The translations under genes were made by a program, and so were the position numbers. This document shows positions 55,187 to 64,000 of a DNA stretch of 64,000 bases, piece after piece (positions within the stretch are counted from its first letter, which is position 1; every line of letters begins with the position of its first letter). The notes under the pieces were generated by a model that saw only the letters and a list, made by a program, of their open reading frames with translations, was not told where the DNA came from and searched no databases. This DNA comes from Miscanthus floridulus (Eukaryota; Streptophyta; Magnoliopsida; Poales; Poaceae), in contig NC_089587.1 in NCBI RefSeq assembly GCF_019320115.1, forward strand, positions 85,360,384 through 85,424,383, given 5' to 3'.

Positions 55187-57538
55187 TGCCGTAAGGCATG
55201 CCGAGGGCCCACCGAAGATCATGAAGGCGTTGTGTACCTCGGGGAACCCGTCGTCCTTGCCTTTGTCCTGGTCGCCGGCGCCCTTCTGCTTGGCATCGTC
55301 GTTGGGGAGCCCAAGCCTGGCATAGTAACACCATAGCATGGAGCAATCCTCGAGGGCATGCTTGACCGGGCTTTGGTGGTAAGGGCAGGGTTTCTTGAGC
55401 ATGTTGTCGAAGGGCCTAGGGCCTTTGAAGCCTCGGGGGTTCTGGCGTTCCACGGCTGCGACCAGGTCAGCCTCTAGGACCTCCTGCTTCCCCAAGCGCC
55501 CCTTTTTCTTTCTCTTAGGGAGGTGGGAGGCTGAGGCCTCGGGGGCCTCATCCCTCCGCTTACCCTTGGTGTCAGTGTCAGGGAAGATGGCTCCGACAGC
55601 CTCTTCACCCGAGGCGAAGCTGGTGGCGATGTCAAGAAGCACGGCAGCAGAGCACGGCACATTCTGACCTAACTCTCGGACCAAGTCTCGACAAGTGGTG
55701 CCAGAGAGGAAAGCTTGGATGATCTCCGAATCGCCGACGCTGGGCAACTCGGTGCACTATTTGGAGAAGCGCCGGATGAAGTCTCGGAGAGACTCGTCTG
55801 GCTTCTGGCAATAGCTCTTAAGATCCCAGGAGTTCCCAGGGTGCACGTATGTGCCCTGGAAGTTCCCGACGAAGATCCTAACCAAGTCGCGCCAGTCGTG
55901 GATTTGCGAGGGAGGAAGGTGCTCGAGCCAGGCTCACGCCGAGTCCGACAGGAGCAAGGGGAGATTGTGGATGATGAGTAGGTCATTGTTCGCGCCACCT
56001 AGCTAGCAGGCTAGGCGGTAATCAGCAAGCCAGAGCTCCGGGTTGGTCTCACCGCTGTACTTCGTGAGATTGGCCGGCTGCTGGAACCGGGTGGGGAAAG
56101 GAGCAGCGCGGATGGCCCTGCTGAAGACCCGAGGGCCTGGCAGTTCAGGGGAAGGACTGTGGTCCTCCCCACTGTTGTAGCAACTGCCTCGGTGTGGGTG
56201 GTAGCCCCGAGCAGGCCCCTCATTGTCATGGCGTCGTCGCCTGCTGACCACCTTGTGGTCTCCCTGCACCTCGCGTCGATTGCCGAGGTGGTCCAGAAGC
56301 ATGGGGACCCTGTGGGCTATTGGCGCTCGGTCGAGCTCGGGACGAGCCGAGGCTTCCCTGTCCTACTGAGGCGGTGCCGTGGGAAGGTTCGAGGCGCCCC
56401 CATGCCATCGGGAGGCGGAACTCTCGGCCTACTGAACCGCAGCGGTCTCTAGGAGATCGCGGAGCTCGCCGCGGACCCACCGCCCCTCCGTGGTAGAAGG
56501 CTTGGGCATTGCGCGGACTAGCATTGCCGTAGCCACGACGTTCTGGCTGGCGTGATTGAAGACTAGGGGTTGCTCACTCCCTTCGTCGTCATGGATGCGG
56601 TGATGCACATCGCGGGCCCTCCGTCGGGCTCCCCCACCTTCGCCGCAGCCTCGCTGTTCTTGTTCGAGAGAGTCTTGAATCTACTATAGAAGGAGTTGGT
56701 CTTGTTCGACCTTGGCCTGGAGCTCACAGAGCTGCTCTAGGTCTAGGCGCTGAGGTCATGCAAGAGCGACGTTCTCATTTCGTGCGGTCGGCAGGACATT
56801 GCATGGGGGCGTGGCGGCGCCCGCCCCTAGACGAAGCGGGGAGTGGCTACCTGCCCCCTCATCCTCTTCGCCGGCCCTCGGCATCCCGAGCCCGACGTGA
56901 AAACACTCGCGAGTGGGGTCATAAGTGCCTTCGTCATCGGAGTCAGAGTAGCCGAGGCAGTAGTTGCTTGCGGCCAAGAACTGGCGCAAAGCCCCAGGTT
57001 CGTGGAGTTTGGAGAAATCCACTCCGAGCCATGCCTCGTCCTCATCTGAGGGGTCAGCGTGGGTGCTCAGGTCGAGAGCGAAGCGCTGGCGATGTTCTGA
57101 GGGATCCTCGTGAGTGGCAGTGTAAGCGTAGGCATAAGAGGCGGCGACATTTCTCAACCCAAAGGGGTATGGGGAAGGTGCCGTCGCCAGATTCTACTCC
57201 GCCGGGGTCAGTTCTTCAAGGAGTGGTGGAGCGGAGCTTGATGACTGGGCATCACCGCGTGTCACCGGCGATTTTCCTTTGTCCAAGCTCAGGCTAGATA
57301 GGTCCCCAGCTAGGGACTCTGTGCCAACAGCTGGTCGTAGGATATCGGCGGGGAGTGGCGCGCTGCCCTGGGCTCGCGTAGCGCCGGGGTGGCCTTGCTC
57401 GCGTCGTGCCTAGTGAGCGCGGCGAGAGCGGCCGCCCAGGCGCCGCCTGCGCATGGGCTACCGGTGCATAACTTCATCGTCGGATGGTGGGGCTCGAGGT
57501 GTGAGGAGTACCATGTCATACTCATGCCCTAGAGACAT
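55187..57538 (-). pseudogene. gag: Gag region of the Gypsy element
   Basis: Starts with a hydrophilic, arginine- and proline-rich N-terminus, then an acidic segment (STHADPSDEDEAW, YSDSDDEGTYDP), a glutamine/arginine-rich linker, and a retrotransposon-gag-like capsid section (YSGETNPELWLADYRLAC, WLEHLPP, LRDFIRRFS) at about 55700-56100. A zinc-binding motif of the form C-x2-H-x5-H-x4-C (CPYHQSPVKHALEDC) lies at 55343-55387, the variant used by Tat-lineage Gag instead of a CCHC knuckle. Twelve of the 22 premature stops fall in gag. Confidence 0.8.
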
Positions 57539-57639
57539 GAACTCTAGGCTCCTGAACCAAACTACGGTGCCAAGACGCAATGGTCATACGGGGTCTGCCA
57601 TCTGGAACCTGCTGGGATGATGAAACTGACACGCAGAGG

Positions 57640-57659
57640 CCCCTACTTGGCGCACCAAC
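57640..57659 (-). other. Primer-binding site of the Gypsy element
   Basis: The minus strand reads GTTGGTGCGCCAAGTAGGGG right after the 5' LTR ends in CGACA. Similar to the site at 10081-10100. Confidence 0.75.
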
Positions 57660-58997
57660 TGTCGGTGTTTTGGACCGAGGGGTCCTCAACCGACAAGTGA
57701 ATTTGTTCTACGTGCTCCCGATCCCGGATGGTGATGCAAAGAGACACAAGATTTATACTGGTTCGGGCAATCGGTGCCCTACGTCTAGTCTGAGAGATCG
57801 AACTTGTATTCCTTGCACCGAAGTGCTCATAGTAGGGGGTTACACGCTAAGGGAGAGAAGGAACTAGTCCCAGGTCTCAGCAGGGTGTCGTGTGGGCCGT
57901 CTGAGACGTTGCTCTCAAGCGGCTGGAATATGTGCGCGTGTGTTAGCCGGTCTCCCCCCTCTAAGTGGCCCAAGTCCTCTCCTTTTATAGTTGAAGGGAG
58001 GACAAGGACCGTACATGTATTACTATGCGGCATCATGCCAATAGGGGTGGCACGTCTGAGCCCTATGGCCTGTTCCTGTGGCGGCGTGGTCGTAGGAGAG
58101 GTCCGTCCTTGGAGTACTGGGGTGGCGTGGTTGTCCCATCAGATCCTGTGCGTCATGGGAGCCCCAGGAATGCCTCGGAGTGGATGCGGCGGTGAACGTG
58201 CAAGCCACTATGGATGGACTGTGCGCGAGACCAGGACTTAGTTGGTGCCGAGGCTTGCACTGCAGTGGGGAGGTCTCGGTAGGCACAAACCCCAAGATCA
58301 CCGAGGCCCTGGTGTACAGTGCCGAGGCCTTGAGCGGGTGGCTGATCGTGGGTATAGCGTTAGGACACAGTGGCCGGTAATCCCCGTCGTACCCTATCCC
58401 AGCCGATATGGCGCGGATCGTGGACACAGTGTTAGGACACAGTGGCCGGTAATCCCTACCATGCCCTGTCCTGGCTGGTATGGCGCTGATGCGACCTCGG
58501 GTCGCGTTGGCCGTTTTGTGGCATTGAGCCACCGTCCGGCTAAGATTGCGGGAGTGGTTGAAGTATTAATGAGATGCGACGTGCTGTCGGGAGTTTGACT
58601 GAGGCGGGGGGTGATGGGCTATGGACGAGCCAGCCTCGAGCGACACGGAGAATGAGGCCTCACGTGAGACGGAGATCAGGCTCCTTACCAAGGCCTCGCG
58701 CGATATGGAGAATGCACCTCCTACCGAGGCCTTCTGTGGAGAGCCTCGGGCGAGGCGGACACGGCGTTTCCTGCCGAGGCCTTCCCTAGGGAGCCTTGCA
58801 CGAAGCGGAGTTTGCGTGAGGATGCTGAGACCTTCTGCTCGAGGCTCGAGGCGAGGAGGTGGAGGACCCAGTGGGCTCGGTCGTGGTGGATGAGGGTCCC
58901 ACGACTTACCTTCTAGTTTTTTATTTTATTTTTTAGATGGGACTTTAGCGACCCTTTCGATGTTTGCTTGGGGTACCCCGTTCTGAGGTAACCGACA
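57660..58997 (-). repeat. 5' LTR of the Gypsy element (1,338 bp)
   Basis: TGTCGGTGTTTTGGACC to GGTAACCGACA. Differs from the 3' LTR at about 75 positions by eye (5.6%), almost all transitions, plus a 14-bp deletion. The implied age is around two million years at 1.3e-8 per site per year. Confidence 0.92.
57983..57993 (-). promoter_or_regulatory. TATA box in the Gypsy 5' LTR
   Basis: Minus strand CAACTATAAAAGGAGAGG, a strong TATA match conserved in the 3' LTR at 28923-28933. Confidence 0.65.
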
Positions 58998-60155
58998 TAA
59001 TGCACTTGGAATCACTCCCAATCTCACAAAGATGATGAATTAATGATGGAGATGAGTGGGAGGGCTTTGGCTAAGCTCACAAGATTGTTTTCTCAATGCA
59101 AATGGCCAAGAGAGTGAGCTTGAGCCGGCCATGGGACTTAAATAGAGAGCCCCCACGAATAGAGCTATTGGGCTCCTCACTACACTGAACACGGGGCGAT
59201 CGGATGCTCCGGATAGATTGACAGGACGCTAGACCCCAGTGTCCGGTCGTGCGATGCACGCCATGTGTCCCCTCTCTTTAAATACTGAGCGCTCGATCCC
59301 AACGGTCAAGTGATGACTAGACGCGCTGCTGTGAAGTGACCGGACGCTGGACCTCAGTGTCCGGTCATTTTCAGTAAGCATCCAGAAGTGAGATATCATG
59401 ACCAGATACGTCCGGTCATGCTCAACCAGACTCACCCAGCGTCTGGTCACTCGGCGTCATCATACGTCAGACTGACCAGACTCAGGTCCTGAGTGTCCGG
59501 TCAGTTTTCATGCCAGCGTCCGGTCATGAGACCGAAACTGCGCGCCCTTTGCTGCCACTGACCGGACGCACTGGTCCAACCGAGACCAGCGTCTGGTCAC
59601 TTATAGTGACCTCTGTCTTTTCTATATAGGGTGCTGGTGGCACCGTCGGACTGTTCACACTCTATGGGCGGACACTCTATCGGTGAAGTTCCTAACCCTT
59701 GCTCAAATGTGCCAACCACCAAGTGTATCACCTTGTGCACATGTGTTAGCATATTTTCACAAACATTTTCAAGGGTGTTAGCACTCCACTAGATCCTAAA
59801 TGCATATGCAATGACTTAGAGCATCTAGTGGTACTTTCATAACCGTATTTCGATATGAGTTTCACCCCTCTTAATAGTATAGTTATTGATCCTAAATGTG
59901 ATCACACTCACTAAGTGTCTTGATCACCAAAACAAAATGGCTCCTACCATTTATACCTTTGCCTTGAGCCTTTTGTTTTTCTCTTTCTTCTTTTCAAGTC
60001 CAAGCACTTGATCATCACCATGGCATTGCCAGCATCATGTCATGATCTTCATTTGCTTCATCACTTGGAATGTGCTGCCTATCTCATGATCACTTGATAA
60101 ACTAGGTTAGCACTTAGGGTTTCATCAATTCACCAAAACAAAACTAGAGCTTTCA
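58998..60155 (-). repeat. Copia-2 3' LTR, right segment
   Basis: Continues the LTR begun at 27890 after the TAATG target duplication and ends ...CTAGAGCTTTCA at 60155, next to the polypurine tract. Combined LTR length is about 1.87 kb. TATA-like CTATTTAAG on the minus strand at 59138-59146. Confidence 0.88.
59180..59625. repeat. Cluster of ACCGGACGC / GCGTCCGGTCA dyad motifs in Copia-2 LTR
   Basis: Nine or so variants of GACCGGACGC and GTGTCCGGTCA in opposing orientations with irregular spacing, for example GACCGGACGCTGGACC and CAGTGTCCGGTCA at 59337-59367. They sit just upstream of the LTR TATA box as read on the minus strand. Confidence 0.75.
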
Positions 60156-60171
60156 ATCTCCCCCTTTTTGG
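60156..60171 (-). other. Polypurine tract of Copia-2
   Basis: Minus strand ACCAAAAAGGGGGAGAT ends at the LTR boundary. A second purine run, GACAAAGGGGGAG, occurs 600 bp further in, at 60764-60778. Confidence 0.8.
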
Positions 60172-61235
60172 TAATTGATGACAACCCTTTCACAAAGATA
60201 TGAATTGAAATTCAATTGAATCCATGTTGCTTGTCCAAGTATATTCACCATGTGTAAAGGATATGGACAAGTTTCATGAACTCCAAATGGTAGCAATTGC
60301 TCTCCCTACATATGTGCTAAGAGTTTGGATTGTAGCTTGCACATATGCTTAGATAGGAAACATAGGAGACAATGTCTACCAAATGATGCTAAGGTATAAA
60401 AGATGGACCTTTGAAGCATGATACCAATCAGAGTGCACCAATATACCATCCTTAGCACCATGGTTAGCTTGATACCACTTGGAAACACTTAGAAATGAAA
60501 TCACTAGATAAACTTATACATGCTTGATTTTCATTTCATCATTCAAACCTACAACTAGCATACAAAACACAAACATGGATATTGAAATTTAAAACTTGGG
60601 CCATGCAAGCAAACATATGAAATGCATATTCAAATGCACCATACAAGTTCATGAGCTTGCTCCCCCTACTTGTGTGCTCAAAATTTTAATTGATCCCCTT
60701 CCTTTGTCATATCTCTCTCCCTTTATTGTCTTTTCATTTTCTTAGTATACTAATATCTTTGTTTTCTCCCCCTTTGTCATCAATGACCACAAAGGTTCAA
60801 AATATAGATAGGTTGAGATTATCAATGTCAATCAATGGGGTGAGGATCATTTTCCCAAATTTGGTCCAATCTAGATCATTTGCCAAAGATATTTAACTCG
60901 GTTTGATCTAAGGACAAGCTTATTCACACCTCCAAGTAAGGGTTATCTTGTACCATGTTGAGTTAAACACTTAGAGCTCATTTTCTAGATCAAACACTAG
61001 GTTTACAAGCCCACAAACGTGTCATATGCTACCACTAGATCAAAATAGCATAGAGGCAATAGTGGTACCATACAATCATCAAATTCATTTGATTTTCATG
61101 AATGAGCCTATTTTAAAGTGAAAGATGTCTAGATGCACTAAACATGTCCTTAGCAAGGATGTATGCCATGCCAATCAACTTTTACCTTAGATTGCTTGAA
61201 GGAGAGGCATGCCATATAAGTGGGGGGGGGGTGCA
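60172..61235. other. Non-coding region between Copia-2 pol and its 3' LTR
   Basis: AT-rich with no credible coding frame. SIRE-type elements often carry an envelope-like ORF here; none is recognisable. A G10 run lies near 61222. Confidence 0.55.
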
Positions 61236-61742
61236 TCAACACATATTTGAGAAATCCAATATGTTCAACTCATTCCTTAGCTTGCAAAACATTTTCTCAT
61301 CCAATGGCTTGGTGAATATATCAGCAAGTTGATCTTCGATGCCTACACTCTCAATGCAAATGTCCCCTTTTTGTTGGTGATCTCTTATGAAATGGTGGCA
61401 GACATCAATGTGCTTTGTTCTTGCATGTTGAACCGGATTGTTGGTTAACTTGATTGCACTCTCATTGTCACATAACAATTGCACTTCCTTAAACTTGATT
61501 CCAAAGTCACTCAAGGTGGCCTTCATCCAAAGTATTTGTGCACAACAACTACCAGCGGATTTGTATTTAGCTTCGGCGGTTGATAATGCAACACTATTTT
61601 GCTTCTTTGATGACCATGAAACAAGTGATCTTCCCAACAATTGACATGTGCCTGAGGTGCTATTCCTTTCAACCTTGCATCCCGCATAATCCGAGTTGGA
61701 GTAACCGACTAGCTCAACCTTTGCTTCTTTGGGATACCACTA
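61236..61742 (-). pseudogene. Copia-2 RNase H
   Basis: Encodes the C-terminal RNase H of a copia polyprotein: WYPKEAKVELVGYSNSDYAG at the start, SWSSKKQNSVALSTAEAKY, LLCDNESAIKL, KHIDVCHHFIRD and the terminal QLADIFTKPL. Catalytic Asp and Glu positions (SDYAG, STAEAKY, CDNES) are present. Its frame differs from the RT frame upstream; an apparent extra base near 61745 causes the shift. Ends at TAG or similar after LDFSNMC. Confidence 0.85.
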
Positions 61743-62494
61743 AACCAATATTTGGTGTATGTTTCAAGTACCTCAATATTCTCTTTGTAGCCTTCAAATA
61801 ACTTTCTCTTGGTGAGGATTGAAATCTTGCACACATACACACACTAAACATGACATCTGGCCTTGATGTGGTCACATAGAGTAGGCTTCCAATCATAGAC
61901 CGATACAATTTTTGATCCACCATATTGCCACTTGCATCACTATCCAAGTTGCCATTTATTCCTATTGGTGTACTAATGGCTTTACTATCATTCATGCCAA
62001 ACTTCTTGATATATTTGCCTTGACTCACAAATGTACCATTCTTCAATTGCTTGATTTGAAGACCAAGGAAGTAACTTAATTCTTCAATCATGGACATCTC
62101 AAACTCATTAGCCATCATCTTTCCAAACTCATCACAAAAGTCTTGATTGCTTGATCCAAATTTAATGTCATCAACATAGATTTGCAACACAAATAAATAT
62201 TTTCCAATCTTCTTGATGAAAATAGTGGTGTCAACCTTGCCCATCAGGAACCCTTTAGTGTAGAAAGTCCCTCAATCTCTCATACCATGCTCTAGGTGCT
62301 TGTTTCAAGCCATACAATGCATTCTTCAACTTGTACACATGGTCGGGCTTCTTGTCATCTTCAAAACCAGGAGGTTGCTCAACATATACTTCTTCATTGA
62401 TGTAACCATTGAGAAATGCACTCTTAACATCCATTTGATAGAGCTTGATGTTGTGGGTAGAAGCATAGACTAGCAAGATTCTAATTGCTTCCAA
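61714..62494 (-). pseudogene. Copia-2 reverse transcriptase
   Basis: QMDVKSAFLNGYINEEVYVE and LYGLKQAPRAWYERL lie in the segment 62255-62494. After a one-base loss near 62258 the frame continues with VLQIYVDDIKFGSSNQ, FLGLQIKQL and the ATSRPDVMF-like TTSRPDVMF connection to RNase H. The YVDD catalytic box is intact. The usual pattern is YVDDIIFG; here it is YVDDIKFG. Confidence 0.88.
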
Positions 62495-62551
62495 TCTAGC
62501 AACCGGGGCATATGTTTCTCTAAAATCAAGACCTTCAACTTGTGTATATCC

Positions 62552-63391
62552 TTATGCTACCAATCTTGCGTTGTTCCTTACTACTATCCCATCTTGATCT
62601 TGCTTCTTTCTAAAGACCCATTTGATTCCAATCACATTGTGTCCCTTTGGTCTCTCTACTAATTCCCATACTTGATTTCTTATGAAATTATTCAATTCTT
62701 TATGCATAGCATTCACCCAATCAACATCCTTCAATGCTTCATCTATCTTCTTTGGCTCAATGGATGACACAAATGAGAAATGTTCACAAAATGAAGCCAA
62801 TCTTGATCTAGTTTGCACACCTCTTGAAATATCACAAATGATAGTGTCCAATGGATGATTCCTTGCAATATTTGTTGGTTGGAGTATTGGAACTTGATTG
62901 CTTGCACTTGCTTGATCATTGGGTTGACATGATGTACGAGCCACTTGATCTTGTTTATTATCATGAGAGCCACTTGCACTAGCTTGATTTGTATCATCTT
63001 GCACATTTGAGTTAGTGAGCACTTGCACTTGATCATCTTCATCATCATTCACTTGTCTAGGCCTTAATTCACCAACATCCATGTTTTTCATGGCATTTGA
63101 AAGTTGAATGCCTCTAACATCTTCCAAGTTTTCATTCTCTTCTTGTGAACCCTTGGTTTCATCAAATTCAACATCATAAACTTCCTCAAGAGTACCACTA
63201 TCCAAATTCCAAACTCTATATGCTTTGCTTGTAGTGGAGTATCCAAGTAGGAATCTTTCATCACATTTCTTGTCAAACTTGCCCAATCTAGTGCTTTTCT
63301 TCAAGATATAACATTTGCAACCAAAGACTCGAAAATATGCAATGTTGGGCTTTCTACCATTCAAGAGCTCATATGGTGTCTTCTCTTTCAA
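62552..63391 (-). pseudogene. Copia-2 integrase C-terminus and linker to RT
   Basis: Starts with KTPYELLNGRKPNIAYFRVFGCKC, the conserved copia integrase GKxGK-side segment, followed by LGKFDKKCDERFLLGYS. A long acidic, Gln/Asn-rich linker follows, then WVNAMHKELNNFIRNQVWELV, which opens the RT. A TAA at about 62549-62551 separates it from the next RT segment (GYTQVEGLDF). Confidence 0.85.
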
Positions 63392-63445
63392 TGGGTGATA
63401 ATAGATGCGGTTGCTACAATAGCAAGACGTGTTGATAGCTTCGGC

Positions 63446-63988
63446 TCAAAAGGATTGACTCACATTGTATTCACTGAGCATAGACCTTGCCATATCAATG
63501 AGTGTTCTGTTCTTCCTCTCAATAAGGCCATTTGATTGTGGAGTGTACTTGATCGAGAATTGATATCTAATTCCAAATTCATCACATAACTCATCAATTC
63601 TAGTGTTCTTGAACTCACTACCATTGTCACTTCTAACTCTCTTGATGGTTGTTTCAAACTCATTGTGAATGCCCTTGACAAATGATTTGTATGTTGCAAA
63701 TACATCACTTTTGTCCATTAGAAAGAATACCCAAGTGTATCTAGTGTAATCATCCACTATCACAAAGCCATATTTGTTACCACCAATGCTAGTGTATTGT
63801 GTTGGCTCGAATAAATCCATGTGTAATAACTCAAATGTTTTACTAGTGCTCATCATGCTTTTCTTAGGATGGGTGTTTCCAACTTGTTTGTTGGCTTGAC
63901 AAGAGCTACAAAGCTTATCCTTTTCAAACATAACATATTTCAAGCCTCTAACCAAGTCATGATTAACCAATCTATTCAATTGTTTCAT
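63446..63988 (-). pseudogene. Copia-2 integrase zinc finger and catalytic core
   Basis: CSSCQANKQ forms the cysteine half of the HHCC finger. The DDE residues are Asp in HMDLFEPTQ, Asp in RSDNGSEF and Glu in GLIERKNRT, all intact. A TGA at about 63443 interrupts the frame at a position where relatives have tryptophan (QSF-stop-AEAINTS). Gag and protease should follow to the right, beyond the window. Confidence 0.9.
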
Positions 63989-64000
63989 TCCAACATGACC

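Larger units (their letters stand above)
51191..57538 (-). pseudogene. gag-pol: Gypsy gag-pol polyprotein gene, one frame with 22 premature stops
   Basis: ATG at 57538 (MSLGHEYDMVLL) and natural TAA at 51191-51193 lie in the same frame, 2,116 codons apart including the stop. Domains in order are Gag, aspartic protease, reverse transcriptase, RNase H, second RNase H and integrase. Premature stops (plus coordinates of the lowest base): 57458, 57410, 57194, 56756, 56684, 56681, 56429, 56363, 56003, 55934, 55757, 55184, 55091, 55016, 54437, 54092, 53891, 52244, 52094, 51836, 51716, 51212. Fifteen are TAG, six TGA, one TAA. Each can arise from CAG, CGA or CAA by C-to-T. No net frameshift is needed anywhere. 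The protein is therefore non-functional but otherwise well preserved. Confidence 0.9.
28602..58997 (-). mobile_element. Tat/Retand-type Ty3/gypsy element with antisense ORF (contains nested LARD)
   Basis: Both LTRs are present (3' LTR 28602-29952, 5' LTR 57660-58997), with TGTCGG...CCGACA ends and a CAATG/TAATG target duplication. The primer site follows the right LTR and the polypurine tract precedes the left one, so the element reads on the minus strand. It carries gag-pol (57538-51191) in one frame, including a second RNase H between the RT-linked RNase H and integrase, a hallmark of the plant Tat lineage. A spliced ORF lies on the opposite strand between pol and the 3' LTR, also a Tat-lineage habit. 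Total span is 30.4 kb, of which about 14.9 kb is the nested, duplicated LARD. LTR divergence is about 75 differences over 1,338 bp by eye, nearly all transitions. Confidence 0.92.
27890..64000 (-). mobile_element. Copia-2: SIRE/Maximus-like Ty1/copia element, host of the nested Gypsy
   Basis: Left boundary TGAAAGGTCC at 27890, continuing past the right window edge. On the minus strand the order from the right is integrase, reverse transcriptase and RNase H (63988 to 61236), then about 1.1 kb without coding sequence, a polypurine tract (60156-60171) and the 3' LTR. The LTR is split in two (27890-28601 and 58998-60155) by the Gypsy element 28602-58997. Gag, protease and the 5' LTR lie beyond the window. 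Pol carries two frameshifts and two or more stops, so this copy is dead. Confidence 0.88.

Noticed and set aside
54542..55336. 264-codon open frame on the plus strand
   Set aside because: It is the antisense shadow of the protease and gag C-terminal region. The minus strand has clear domain motifs, and GC-rich codons keep the opposite strand open.
60172..61235. Envelope-like ORF expected in SIRE-type elements
   Set aside because: No frame longer than about 70 codons and no membrane-type segment of convincing context was found downstream of Copia-2 RNase H.
1..64000. tRNA, rRNA or snoRNA genes
   Set aside because: Apart from tRNA-complementary primer-binding sites I saw no cloverleaf-compatible A and B box pairs or rRNA stretches. 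A covariance-model scan could still find something that reading by eye missed.

Overview
This window looks like intergenic DNA from a large, repeat-rich grass genome. The kinds of transposable elements present, and the GGCCTTGTTTAG-type small elements, suggest a panicoid and probably Andropogoneae species (sorghum, sugarcane or Miscanthus type). That placement is inference from sequence style, not from a database match. I recognise only one credible host gene. Most of the rest is transposable elements, several nested inside one another.

Layout. Positions 1-9438 hold a minus-strand Ty1/copia element (SIRE/Maximus-like; 'Copia-1'). It keeps gag and a second decayed ORF but no protease, integrase or reverse transcriptase. 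It abuts a broken Gypsy-like element (9439-10574: one LTR, a primer-binding site and the start of an ORF). Positions 10575-27889 are the least repeat-dense part. They hold about sixteen MITE-like elements, a non-autonomous CACTA transposon (16722-18310), LINE remnants, GC-rich sequence, and a small minus-strand gene encoding an AT-hook-like charged protein (20928-21404) with a probable 5'-UTR intron.

From 27890 to the end there is a three-level nest. The outer element is 'Copia-2' (minus strand, 27890 to beyond 64000). Its 3' LTR was split by a Ty3/gypsy element of Tat/Retand type (28602-58997), flanked by near-identical 5-bp duplications (CAATG/TAATG). The Gypsy element has two roughly 1.34-kb LTRs, a single-frame gag-pol on the minus strand (57538 down to 51191), and a multi-exon ORF on the opposite strand (31980-50623) with its own TATA box. 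Exon 3 of that antisense ORF was then split by a LARD-like element with 5.1-kb LTRs and no recognisable coding capacity (33844-48711, target duplication ACCCA/GCCCA). This LARD was itself tandemly duplicated together with a piece of the flanking exon (unit 33632-41327, 7,696 bp).

Decay. LTR comparisons by eye give about 2.4% divergence for Copia-1 (534 bp compared), about 5.6% for the Gypsy element and about 0.55% for the LARD, which agrees with the nesting order. The strongest sequence-level signal is the nonsense spectrum. The 2,115-codon gag-pol has no net frameshift, yet carries 22 internal stops (15 TAG, 6 TGA, 1 TAA), all explicable as C-to-T changes at CAG, CGA or CAA codons. A separate 609-codon ORF in Copia-1 shows the same pattern. 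Other notable structures are paired palindromic CCGGACRYGTCCGG motifs spread through Copia-1 (even inside gag), related motifs in the Copia-2 LTR, and the mosaic divergence between the two LARD copies.
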